DNA of 64,000 nt from Planctomycetota bacterium (GTDB lineage: Bacteria > Planctomycetota > UBA8742 > UBA2392), in the NCBI GenBank assembly GCA_020848275.1, contig JADLAK010000103.1:1-64000 (forward strand), given 5' to 3'. Shown in pieces: positions 44,662-52,936 of the stretch (its first letter is position 1; each line of letters begins with the position of its first letter). Made by a program: the position numbers and the translations under genes. The notes beneath the pieces are model-generated. The model was given only the letters and a program-made list of their open reading frames with translations, did no database searches and was not told where the DNA came from.

Positions 44662-44792
44662 GCGGCGGCGCGGTCGGCGTCGGCCAGGCCAGCCGCAACA
44701 CTGTCGTGGTTGCGCTCACGCTGACGGTGTTCTTCAACTACCTGCTGACGACCTTCTACCGCGTCGTGAAACTGATCGTCACCGGGGCATAG
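44662..44792 (+). pseudogene. Duplicated 3' end of mlaE (remnant)
   Basis: These 131 bp match 43708-43838 at a constant offset of 954 bp. The first 40 bp are identical and 14 differences fall in the rest. Almost all are third-position synonymous changes (aat/aac, tat/tac, ctt/ctg, aag/aaa, acg/acc). One residue changes (Ser to Thr) and the stop is TAG instead of TGA. There is no start or upstream frame, so it is a fragment. The pattern shows it came from a functional mlaE allele, not by decay of the neighbouring copy. Confidence 0.92.
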
Positions 44793-44832
44793 TAGTGCGC
44801 TTGTTCCGGCGAGCCCGAAGGACAACACTCCA

Positions 44833-45339
44833 ATGCCCGGTTCAGTGAAATTTGGCGGCCCGAAGAAGCGCTACCGCTACCTGTTGGAGCGATGGTGGGT
44901 TGATGGGCCGAACGTACGGACCATATGTTTTGTCATGCTTAATCCGAGCACGGCGGACGACAAAGAAGATGATCCAACGCTCAGATGTTGTATTAGAATT
45001 GCGAAGAGAGAGAGTTTTGACCGCTTGCTCGTCGTCAATCTCTTCGCCTTTCGGTCCACTGATCCTGAGAAGTTGCTTAGCGAGAAAGACCCGATTGGGA
45101 AGCACAACAAGAAACACATCCTCAAGGCAGCAGCACAAGCTAAGAAGATCGTACTGGCCTGGGGCAATAATGGTTCGATCGAGGGCCAAGCTAGTGTTGT
45201 CCTCGGATTTCTCTCCAAGCGATTCCCTGACAACCTGTGGTGCTTAGGGGTAACGAAACTAAAGCATCCGAAACATCCAGTCCGTCTCCGTAAAGACACG
45301 CCACTGGTTCAATGGCCTCCCAAGCAGCGCCGCAAATAG
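44833..45339 (+). CDS. DUF1643 family protein
   Basis: This 168-residue protein matches DUF1643: the RYRYLLERWW start, CFVMLNPSTADDKEDDPTLR, LLVVNLFAFRSTDPEKL, and LAWGNNGSIEG. The function of the family is not established. Members are scattered in phages and mobile DNA. The gene is visibly richer in A/T and uses codons such as AGA, TTA and ATA that neighbouring genes avoid, so it looks recently acquired. It lies between the mlaE fragment and mlaF. Confidence 0.88.
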   Translation: MPGSVKFGGPKKRYRYLLERWWVDGPNVRTICFVMLNPSTADDKEDDPTLRCCIRIAKRESFDRLLVVNLFAFRSTDPEKLLSEKDPIGKHNKKHILKAAAQAKKIVLAWGNNGSIEGQASVVLGFLSKRFPDNLWCLGVTKLKHPKHPVRLRKDTPLVQWPPKQRRK

Positions 45340-45421
45340 CCTGAAAAATGGCAGCGGCAGACGTCAAGGCAAATCCCGCGCGTTCCGGGTGTGTCAGATT
45401 TGATGTAAACTCAACTGCTGC

Positions 45422-46660
45422 ATGGCTAAAGAAGCAGCGCAACCATCCAAAACCGCCGCCGGCGCGCGACCGCTGGTTGAGTTCACCGACGTCCACAAAA
45501 AGCTGGGCGGGCGGCCGATTCTCGACGGGCTCACCTTCGACGTCAAACGCGGCGAAACCTTCGTCATCATCGGCTATTCCGGCACCGGCAAGTCCGTCAC
45601 CCTGCGCAACCTGATCGGCCTGATGAAGCCCGACAAGGGCTCGATCCGGCTGGGCGGCGAAGAAGTCACCACCATGAAACCGCGCGAGCTCGAGAACTTG
45701 CGGCGCAACATGGGCGTGCTGTTCCAGAGCGGCGCTCTCATCAATTGGCTGTCGATTTACGAAAACGTCGAGTTGCCCTTGATCGAGCACACACGCCACA
45801 ACAAGAAAAAGCGCGCCGAGATCATCAAGCAGAAGCTCGAACTCGTGAACCTCTGGAACGACCGCGACAAACCACCGTCGGAGATTTCCGGCGGCATGAA
45901 GAAGCGCGCGGGCCTTGCGCGCGCGATTGCGCTCGACCCTGAACTCGTGCTCTACGACGAGCCCACCTCGGGCCTCGACCCCGTGATCGCCAACGAAATC
46001 GACAAGCTCATCATCACGCTGCGCGACCAGCTCGGTATGACGTCGATTGTCGTGACGCACGACATGGAAAGCGCATACGAAATCGGCAGCCGCATCGCCA
46101 TGTTCTACCACGGCAAGATGATCCAGATCGGCACCCCCGACGAAATCCGCAACAGCCAGATTCCGGAAGTCCAGCACTTCATTTCGGGCGGGCGCGAGGG
46201 CGCGCTCAGCATGCGGTCGCGCGCCGCAGTCGAAAGCGGCAAGCCGCCGGTGTTTTCGCTGCGCCAGCCGGTTGCATCGCAATCGTCGCTTAACCTTGCT
46301 GACAGCGGCCTGATCGCCATCGAAGACATCGAAACAGGCGTGCTAAAAAGGCCGGAAGTGGCGCCAGCGCTTGTCGAGGCGTCGCAACAGCCGTCGCCCC
46401 AGCCGCCGGCCATGGACGACACCGAGGGTCCCTTTGCGCCCGAGACCCTTGCGGAAGTCGAGCCCACGGCGGCGATTAAACCGCCGACGCGGGAGGCGCC
46501 CAAGCTGCCCGACCTGCCTGAAATCGTGCGCAAAGAAGTTGAAGCCGCCCGGGCGCGCGTTTCCAGCCGCAACAAGCCAACGGAAGTGGAAGAACTGTCT
46601 GAGGACTTGCCTGAAATCGACCTCGAGCCGCACAATGACACTGAAGGAGCCAAACCATGA
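45422..46660 (+). CDS. mlaF: MlaF-type ABC ATPase with long C-terminal extension
   Basis: This 412-residue protein has an N-terminal MlaF-like ATPase (about residues 18-262): Walker A GYSGTGKS, signature ISGGMKKRAGLARAI, Walker B LVLYDEPTSGLDP and the switch His in VVTHDM. It drives lipid transport by MlaE/MlaD. The last 150 residues are a Pro/Ala/Glu-rich tail absent from typical MlaF (about 270 residues). The tail is probably disordered and may interact with other subunits. Its TGA overlaps the mlaD ATG (46657-46660). The upstream neighbour is the DUF1643 insertion, so a promoter may lie in 45340-45421. Confidence 0.93.
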   Translation: MAKEAAQPSKTAAGARPLVEFTDVHKKLGGRPILDGLTFDVKRGETFVIIGYSGTGKSVTLRNLIGLMKPDKGSIRLGGEEVTTMKPRELENLRRNMGVLFQSGALINWLSIYENVELPLIEHTRHNKKKRAEIIKQKLELVNLWNDRDKPPSEISGGMKKRAGLARAIALDPELVLYDEPTSGLDPVIANEIDKLIITLRDQLGMTSIVVTHDMESAYEIGSRIAMFYHGKMIQIGTPDEIRNSQIPEVQHFISGGREGALSMRSRAAVESGKPPVFSLRQPVASQSSLNLADSGLIAIEDIETGVLKRPEVAPALVEASQQPSPQPPAMDDTEGPFAPETLAEVEPTAAIKPPTREAPKLPDLPEIVRKEVEAARARVSSRNKPTEVEELSEDLPEIDLEPHNDTEGAKP

Positions 46661-47763
46661 AAGCACGCGACCTGATTGCCGGCCTGCTGTTCTTCGGCGC
46701 CGCCGCGGTCATCCTTTACTTCGCGGTCACGCTGGGCGGCATCGGCCAGGCCAAATGGCCGTGGCAGGAAAAAGACGTCGAATACACGATCACTTTCCCG
46801 CGCGTGACGGGCCTGACGCCGAATTCGCCGGTGTGGGTGAGCGGCGTGCCCAAGGGCACCGTCAAGGCGATGTACGTGGACCCCAACACCGCCAAGGTTG
46901 ACGTAAAGATAACGCTCGACCCGGCGATGCGTCCGCACATGGACACATTTGCCGAAATCGTCTCCAGCAGCGCCTTTGGCGGCCGCGCCGTTTCACTTGA
47001 ACTGGGCGACCCGGCCACGGGCGACTTCGACCCGAAGTCAGGCCAGAAAATCCGCGGCGAAGTCGTCGACGACATCTTCACGGCGGCGGGCCGCAGCATC
47101 GGCAAGCTTGACCAGGGCATCGTCATCGCGATCGACACGCTGAAGGAAGTCAACGCGATCGTCAAAGACGTGCGCTCGGGCCGCGGCCCCATCGGCACGG
47201 TTCTATACGACGAGAAAATGGCCGGCGACATCACCGCGACGGTCGAAAACGTGCGCGATATCAGCTCCGACGGCAAGGTCATCTCCGGCGACATCCGCGA
47301 GATCACGCGCAAGATCAATAGCGGCGACGGCCCGGCGGCGTTCTTCCTGCAGGACCCGGAAGCCGCGATCCGCATCCGCAACATCCTGCGCAATATCGAC
47401 ACGGCCAGCGGCGATGCCTCGGGCGCGACGCGCGGCATCCGCGCCATTGTCGAGAAAACCAACGACGGCCGCGGCGTGCTCGGCGCGCTCGTCAACGACG
47501 AACCCACCGGCGAACACATCAAGAGCATCATCGCCAAGACCGACGACACGATGACCGACGTAGGCCGCACTTTTAAAGCCACGGGCGACATCGTGTCGGA
47601 CGTGCGTGAGGGCAAGGGCAGCGTCGGCAAAATTTTCAAGAACGACACGCTCTACAACGACATCCTGAACTCCCTTAACACGCTGCGCGCGGGCTTTGAA
47701 GACATCCGCGAGCAGGCGCCGATCACGACCTTTGCGTCGCTGCTATTCCAGGTTTTCCAATGA
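46657..47763 (+). CDS. mlaD: MlaD-type MCE protein
   Basis: This 368-residue protein has one N-terminal transmembrane helix (about residues 7-29) and a single MCE domain (about 38-118, with VTGLTPNSPVWVSGVPKGTV and SSSAFGGRAVSLELG). A long helical tail follows (SGRGPIGTVLYDEKM, GRGVLGALVNDEPTGEHI). MlaD hexamers bind phospholipid on the periplasmic side of the MlaFE transporter. The tail repeats a G-x-G/ALVND-type module, like larger MCE proteins that span the periplasm. ATGA overlaps join it to mlaF and to the next gene. Confidence 0.92.
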   Translation: MKARDLIAGLLFFGAAAVILYFAVTLGGIGQAKWPWQEKDVEYTITFPRVTGLTPNSPVWVSGVPKGTVKAMYVDPNTAKVDVKITLDPAMRPHMDTFAEIVSSSAFGGRAVSLELGDPATGDFDPKSGQKIRGEVVDDIFTAAGRSIGKLDQGIVIAIDTLKEVNAIVKDVRSGRGPIGTVLYDEKMAGDITATVENVRDISSDGKVISGDIREITRKINSGDGPAAFFLQDPEAAIRIRNILRNIDTASGDASGATRGIRAIVEKTNDGRGVLGALVNDEPTGEHIKSIIAKTDDTMTDVGRTFKATGDIVSDVREGKGSVGKIFKNDTLYNDILNSLNTLRAGFEDIREQAPITTFASLLFQVFQ

Positions 47764-48656
47764 TGCCACTGGCGGCCTTCCACGCGTTTCGGTTCGACCC
47801 CGCGCTGGGCCCCGCCGCCTCGTTTTTGCTGCATGGTTCGATCCTTCTGTTCTTTGTTGCGGCGGCGCTGGCCGTGCTATCACAGCTTGTGCCGGGCAAG
47901 GTGAAACTGCGCTGGGCCGACGCCACGGGCGCGGCGGCAACAGCCTTACTGGTCGGCTTTTTTGTCGCGCGGTTTATTGAGGCGGGCTCGCGACCGCTGG
48001 GCAACATGTTTGAGATCGTCGCGATGTCGGGCCTGGTGCTGGCCGTTGCATACCTCGCGGCGTCGCGACTGAAGCCAATTCCCGCCGTGGGCGCGTTTGC
48101 GTTTCCGCTGCTGGCGGTGATCTTCGGCGTCGACTACCTGCTGGCGCCGACGTTTGCCCGGGCCGGCGCCGACGGGCCGTCGCAGCCGCTGCTGGTCGCG
48201 CACATCGTGCTGGTAGTGTTGTCCTACGGCGTGTTTTTGCTCGCGACCATGGCCGCGGTGATGTCGCTGGTGCAGGAGCGCCAGCTCAAGCAGCACCGCG
48301 ACACGCCGTTTATCCGTTCGTTCCCGCCGCAGGAAGCCTTGCGCAAACTCGTGCATACCTGCCTGCTTATCGGCCTGCCGGTTCTGACTGTCGGTTTTGT
48401 GCTGGGCTTCGTTTCGTTCACAAGCGCCGATTGGGCCGCCCTGCCGCAAAACCCGAAGATCATCGCAAGCCTCGTGCTTTGGCTGGTGCTGGTTGCGGCG
48501 CTGGTGGGCCGCGCCACGGGCCTGCTGCACGGGCGGCGGCACCTTTACCTCGTGCTGGCCGGCTTCGTGCTGGTGATTTTCTCGTTTGTGGGGCTGGGCT
48601 TGATTGTGCAATCGCGCTCACAGCAGGTCGCCGCGCTGGCGGAGGGACGCGCATGA
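47760..48656 (+). CDS. CcsA/HemX-like membrane protein
   Basis: This 298-residue protein has about eight membrane helices of the cytochrome c assembly (CcsA/HemX/CcmC-like) family. The segment AGSRPLGNMFEIVAM is typical of the family. The tryptophan-rich WWD motif needed for heme handling in true CcsA is not seen, so it fits HemX better. HemX is the membrane protein encoded next to hemA that influences GluTR levels in Bacillus, which agrees with the hemA gene directly downstream. 4-nt ATGA overlaps occur on both sides. Confidence 0.8.
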   Translation: MMPLAAFHAFRFDPALGPAASFLLHGSILLFFVAAALAVLSQLVPGKVKLRWADATGAAATALLVGFFVARFIEAGSRPLGNMFEIVAMSGLVLAVAYLAASRLKPIPAVGAFAFPLLAVIFGVDYLLAPTFARAGADGPSQPLLVAHIVLVVLSYGVFLLATMAAVMSLVQERQLKQHRDTPFIRSFPPQEALRKLVHTCLLIGLPVLTVGFVLGFVSFTSADWAALPQNPKIIASLVLWLVLVAALVGRATGLLHGRRHLYLVLAGFVLVIFSFVGLGLIVQSRSQQVAALAEGRA

Positions 48657-49987
48657 AGCGATTCGTCATGCTCGGCGTCAGCCATAAATATGCGCCGCTC
48701 GAATTGCGCGAGCGCGTCGCCTATGCCGACCGGCGCATCCCGGCCGCCCTGCGCACGCTGCGCGAGCAGTGCGGCTGCGACGAGGCCGTGATCATTTCAA
48801 CCTGCAACCGCGTCGAGGTCTACGCGTTTTGCGCCGCCGATGACGCGCGCGAAAAGCTGTTGAATCAAGTTGCGGCCGACCACAACCTGAAGCCCGACTT
48901 CCTTGCGAACTACGTTTACTTCATGCGCGGGCGAGAGGCCGTTGAACACCTGATCCGCGTTTGCGGCGGGCTCGACAGCCTCGTGGTGGGCGAAACGCAG
49001 ATCATCAACCAGGCCAAGAAGGCGTTTTTGATCGCGCAATCCGAGAACGCGACGGGCAAATCGCTCAACGCGCTGTTCCTGCGCGCGTTCAGCGTCGCCA
49101 AGCGCCTGCATAGCGAGACGGGCATCAGCGAAGGCCAGTTCTCGATTTCGTCGGTGGCCGTGGGCTTTGCGCGACGTCTGTTCGAAAGCCTGTCGGACAA
49201 GACCGCGCTGCTTATCGGCGCGGGCGAGGTCGGCGAACTTACGCTCAATTACCTGAAGGAAGAAGGCATCGGCCGCGCGATTGTCGTCTCGCGCACGATT
49301 GAAACCGCGCGCGATACCGCTTCGCGTTACGGCGCCGACGCGGTGCCGATGGAACTGCTGGCGGACTATCTGCCCGCCGCGGACATCGTGATTACGCAGG
49401 CAGCGTCGGAGCACCCGATCCTCGGCAAAAACGAATTCCGCGCCGCGCTCAAACGCCGCAGCCACCGCTCGATGTTCGTGCTCGACCTCGGCGTACCACG
49501 CAACGTGGCGGCAGACGTCAACAACGTCGAAGACGTCTACCTCTATAACGTCGATCACCTCGAGCAGGTCGTGGCCGAGCACACCCAGGCGCGCAGCAAC
49601 GAACTCGAGCGCTGCTCGCGCATCGTCACGCAGGAAGTCGACAGCTTTCTCGAGCACTTCCAGGGATTCTCGGCGGGCCCGCTGATCGAGACACTGACCA
49701 AACGCGCTCAGGCGGTAAAGTCCGCCGAACTCGAACGCGTCAGCGCGCGGCTTGCCGGCCTCGACGAAGACGGCAAGCGCGAGCTTGAGGCGTTCGCCGA
49801 CCGCCTCACGAACAAGCTGCTGCATACACAGATCAATGGCCTGAAGCAGGAGTCCCGCCGCGCCGACGCCGCTGAATCGCTGCGCGTGCTCTCACGGGCT
49901 CTGGGCCTTGAGGACGACGCCGCGCAAACGGCCGCCCAACCCGCCGAGGCGCCCTCACCCCCGCCCCTGACGGAGAAACAACCATGA
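48653..49987 (+). CDS. hemA: Glutamyl-tRNA reductase
   Basis: This 444-residue GluTR catalyses the first step of tetrapyrrole synthesis by the C5 route (Glu-tRNA to glutamate semialdehyde, NADPH). The catalytic Cys51 is in ISTCNRVE. Further marks are GLDSLVVGETQIINQAKKAF, the NADPH-binding LIGAGEVGELTLNYL and the DLGVPRNV motif. The ATG at 48653 overlaps the ccsA-like stop; an in-frame extension further upstream is a shadow of that gene. A basic/Ala tail follows the dimerisation helix. It is part of the mlaF-to-purD chain. Confidence 0.95.
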   Translation: MKRFVMLGVSHKYAPLELRERVAYADRRIPAALRTLREQCGCDEAVIISTCNRVEVYAFCAADDAREKLLNQVAADHNLKPDFLANYVYFMRGREAVEHLIRVCGGLDSLVVGETQIINQAKKAFLIAQSENATGKSLNALFLRAFSVAKRLHSETGISEGQFSISSVAVGFARRLFESLSDKTALLIGAGEVGELTLNYLKEEGIGRAIVVSRTIETARDTASRYGADAVPMELLADYLPAADIVITQAASEHPILGKNEFRAALKRRSHRSMFVLDLGVPRNVAADVNNVEDVYLYNVDHLEQVVAEHTQARSNELERCSRIVTQEVDSFLEHFQGFSAGPLIETLTKRAQAVKSAELERVSARLAGLDEDGKRELEAFADRLTNKLLHTQINGLKQESRRADAAESLRVLSRALGLEDDAAQTAAQPAEAPSPPPLTEKQP

Positions 49988-50805
49988 GCGGCGGCGGACG
50001 ATCGAGGCTCGAGTTCCTCGGCCAACTCGCGGGCGGTCTCGCCCACGAGATCAAGAACCCGCTCAGCACGATGAAGCTGACGCTGCAATTGCTTGAGGAA
50101 GATTTCGCGAAAGAACAAAGCGCGCTCGCGATGCGGTCGAAGCGTAAGATCGAAGTCTTGTTAAAGGAAGTCTCGCACCTCGACGCCATCGTGCAGGAAT
50201 TCCTGCGCCTGGCGCGCGGCAGCGAAATAAAACTTCAGCGCACCAACCTGGCGGATTTGATCACAGAGCTGGTCGAATTCCTCGCTGAGGACGCCGCCCG
50301 CCGGCGCATCAACCTGCGCGTGACCATCGAAGGCGACCTCGACGGGCTCATGCTCGACGGCATGATGATTCGCCAGGCGCTGCTGAATCTGGTAATAAAC
50401 GCCTTTGAGGCGATGGACGAAAATGGCGGCGACGTGTTCATCCACGCCAAACGCCAGGGTGATGCGGCGGTTGTCGAAGTGATCGACAGCGGCTGCGGCA
50501 TCTCGGCGGCGAATATGGACCGCATGTTCCGGCCCTACTTCACGACCAAGAAGGGCGGCACGGGCATGGGCCTGGCGATGGTGCAGCGCATCGTGCATGA
50601 ACACGGCGGGCAGGTGAACTTCGACTCGGTCGAGGGCAAGGGCAGCCGCTTTGTGATGCTGCTGCCGACGGACCCCAAAAAGGGCGAAGACCTGCAGGCC
50701 ATGGTGCGAGTGCCGGTGCACCCGATGAAGCCGCAGGAGCCGGAAAACGTTAAGCGTGTGAAAGCGCGGACAGCAAAAGTGAAACCGACGAAAGTAAAAA
50801 AATGA
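49984..50805 (+). CDS. Sensorless cytosolic histidine kinase
   Basis: This 273-residue histidine kinase has only the core: a DHp helix with the phospho-acceptor His21 in GGLAHEIKNPLSTMKL, then an HATPase domain with N box NLVINAFEAM, G1 VEVIDSGCGIS and G2 GGTGMGLAMVQRIVHEHGG. No sensor, PAS or transmembrane segment precedes it, so an unknown partner or the cytosolic state must control it. No response regulator is adjacent. It resembles NtrB-type cores. It is embedded between hemA and purD by ATGA overlaps on both sides. Confidence 0.92.
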   Translation: MSGGGRSRLEFLGQLAGGLAHEIKNPLSTMKLTLQLLEEDFAKEQSALAMRSKRKIEVLLKEVSHLDAIVQEFLRLARGSEIKLQRTNLADLITELVEFLAEDAARRRINLRVTIEGDLDGLMLDGMMIRQALLNLVINAFEAMDENGGDVFIHAKRQGDAAVVEVIDSGCGISAANMDRMFRPYFTTKKGGTGMGLAMVQRIVHEHGGQVNFDSVEGKGSRFVMLLPTDPKKGEDLQAMVRVPVHPMKPQEPENVKRVKARTAKVKPTKVKK

Positions 50806-52070
50806 AAGTGCTGGTCATCGGCGGCGGCGGGCGCGAGCACGCCCTGTGCCGAAAACTGAAACAGTCTTCCAAGGTCAGCAAGCTCTTCGCGGCGCCGGGC
50901 AACGACGGCATCGCGCAGATCGCGCAGTGCGCGCCCGACATCAAGGCGACGGACATCGACAAGCTCGTCAATTTCGCGCGCGACAACGGCATCGACCTTA
51001 CCGTTGTTGGTCCCGACGACCCGCTTGCGCTTGGCATCGTGGACCACTTCCGCAAAAAGAAGCTGCGTGTTTACGGGCCCACGGGCTCGGCCGCGCGGCT
51101 GGAATCGTCCAAGGGTTTTGCCAAAGACGTCATGCGCCGCCACGCCATCCCCACGGCGGGACATAAAATTTACGACAAGCCGGGTCCTGCCAGCGAATAC
51201 CTCAAGAACTGCGACTACCCCGTCGTGATCAAGGCCGACGGACTTGCGGCGGGCAAGGGCGTCACGATCTGCCACGACGTCGACGAAGGCGAAGCGGCGG
51301 TCAAGGAAATGATGATCGTCAAACGCTTTGGCGAGGCAGGCAGGCGCGTGCTGATTGAGGACTTTTTGCAGGGCGAGGAAATCAGCGTGCACGCCATCAC
51401 CGACGGCCGCACGATCTTGTCGCTGTGCCTCGCGCAGGACCACAAGCGGGCGCTCGACGGCGACAAGGGCGAAAACACCGGCGGCATGGGAACATATAGC
51501 CCGCTGCCGCAAGTGAGTGAAGAAGTGCAGGACCAGATCCAGGACGAAATCATGGTGCGCACGGTGCACGCCATGAACCGCGATGAAACGCCTTTTTCGG
51601 GCACGCTGTTTGTGGGCGTAATGTTGACCAAGCTTGGCCCGAAGGTCATTGAGTACAACGCGCGCTTTGGCGACCCGGAAACACAGACGATCATGGCGCG
51701 CATGCAGGGCGACCTGTTTGACGTGTTGTGGGCCGCGACCGAGGGCAATCTCGACAGCGTCGACGTCGAGTGGGACCCGCGCGCCGCGGTCACGGTGGTG
51801 CTCGCCAGCGGCGGTTACCCTCGCGAATTCGAGAAGGGCTACAAGATCCACGGCCTGGAGAACGATTTCGGTCCCGACGTGACGATTTATCACGCGGGCA
51901 CTAAACGCGTCGGCGGCGAATGGTTCACCAACGGCGGCCGCGTTCTGAACGTGACGGCGCTGGGGACGGACCTCGTCGACGCCCGCAAGAAAGCCTACGC
52001 CGCGATCGAGAAAATCCGCTTCGACAAGATGTTCTACCGCAAGGACATCGGCTGGCGGGCTTTGAAATAA
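50802..52070 (+). CDS. purD: Phosphoribosylamine-glycine ligase
   Basis: This 422-residue GARS of normal length makes glycinamide ribonucleotide from phosphoribosylamine, glycine and ATP in de novo purine synthesis. Marks are the N-terminal VLVIGGGGREHAL, the ATP-grasp VVIKADGLAAGKGVTICHD, VLIEDFLQGEEIS, and the PurD stretch GDKGENTGGMGTYSPLP and YNARFGDPETQ. It is the last gene of the six-gene overlapping chain. Glycine and tetrapyrrole precursors, membranes and purines share the operon. Confidence 0.96.
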   Translation: MKVLVIGGGGREHALCRKLKQSSKVSKLFAAPGNDGIAQIAQCAPDIKATDIDKLVNFARDNGIDLTVVGPDDPLALGIVDHFRKKKLRVYGPTGSAARLESSKGFAKDVMRRHAIPTAGHKIYDKPGPASEYLKNCDYPVVIKADGLAAGKGVTICHDVDEGEAAVKEMMIVKRFGEAGRRVLIEDFLQGEEISVHAITDGRTILSLCLAQDHKRALDGDKGENTGGMGTYSPLPQVSEEVQDQIQDEIMVRTVHAMNRDETPFSGTLFVGVMLTKLGPKVIEYNARFGDPETQTIMARMQGDLFDVLWAATEGNLDSVDVEWDPRAAVTVVLASGGYPREFEKGYKIHGLENDFGPDVTIYHAGTKRVGGEWFTNGGRVLNVTALGTDLVDARKKAYAAIEKIRFDKMFYRKDIGWRALK

Positions 52071-52084
52071 CTGGATCCCACACC

Positions 52085-52692
52085 ATGGCGAAGGACGACC
52101 TAAAGAGCGTAGCCGCCACGAATCGGTCTCTTCAATTTGAACGGTTAGTCGCCTTAGTCGACCGCGTTGGACCTCCTGGGGACGATCCTAGTTGGACTAC
52201 TGCCTTCGAGCGCATTGGTTTGATTCTTATGTCCGGATTAGAGTTCGGCCGCGGGCAACATCACTGCTTCTGCACGCGCTGAATGTAGTTCCATTCGCAT
52301 GCACTGGGGTGGACGGCAGCCACTTTAGCTTTTTGGAAACGCACGGCGCTGTAACCGACGATTCCCCGATCATCATGACGGTGCCGACGAACTCACCGGA
52401 TCAAATGAACGTCGTCGTTGGCGAAAACCTGCGAGACTTTTTATGCCTTGGTTGTGAAGTCGGGTACACCATCCTCGATGATTTGGCATTTAATCCTGCC
52501 CAAGCGATCAAAGACATTCAGAACGGATCAAAGGATGACCCTGAATGGCACGACGACACCATCATTCAGCGGCTGCTTCGTATCCTTGTTGAGGAATTCG
52601 ATCTAAGACCTTGGGATGACGTCGATACCCATCTCAAGACGTTGCATGATCGTCATTTCTCGAAAGTCATTTCTCGAAACTTGATGTACTAA
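52085..52692 (+). pseudogene. Frameshifted accessory gene (unknown family)
   Basis: Two overlapping frames look like one gene broken by a missing base. From ATG 52085 a natural-looking N-terminus (ATNRSLQFERLVALVDRVG) runs to about 52250. The sequence then continues in another frame with LLLHALNVVPFACTGVDGSH, HFSFLETHGAVTDDSPIIM and NVVVGENLRDFLCLG to the TAA at 52690. Restoring one base near 52245-52260 gives a protein of about 202 residues. No family is recognised. Base use is A/T-richer than in purD, so it is probably accessory DNA. An assembly error is possible. Confidence 0.55.
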
Positions 52693-52723
52693 ACTCCGGC
52701 GCCTGACCGCACCACTTGTCTCC

Positions 52724-52930
52724 TCTGTCGCCCCTGACGGGGCTCTGGTTTTTTCTATGATCCTGAACCCCGGCCTTGCGGCCGGGGCTAAAGAAATGCC
52801 GGCGCTCCGCGCCTGTAGCACAACGATTGGCGGTTTTTAGGCGCGTAGCGCCGCAAGCTCGTTAGCCCTCGGCGCAAGCCGGGGGTTGCCCGACGACCAA
52901 GATTGCAGAGCCCCATAGGGGCGACACAGG
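52724..52930. repeat. MITE-like composite palindrome with terminal inverted repeats
   Basis: About 205 bp bounded by inverted ends (52724-52747 and 52906-52929) sharing CTGTCGCCCC-NNN-GGGGCTCTG. Inside are nested hairpins: CCCCGGCC/GGCCGGGG at 52768-52787, GGCGCTCCGCGCC at 52801-52813, GGCGCGTAGCGCC at 52840-52852 and CCTCGGC/GCCGGGG near 52868-52885. The GGCGCGTAGCGCC word is shared with 35979 and 36084. It has no coding capacity, as in a non-autonomous element. Confidence 0.75.
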
Positions 52931-52936
52931 TTGCAA

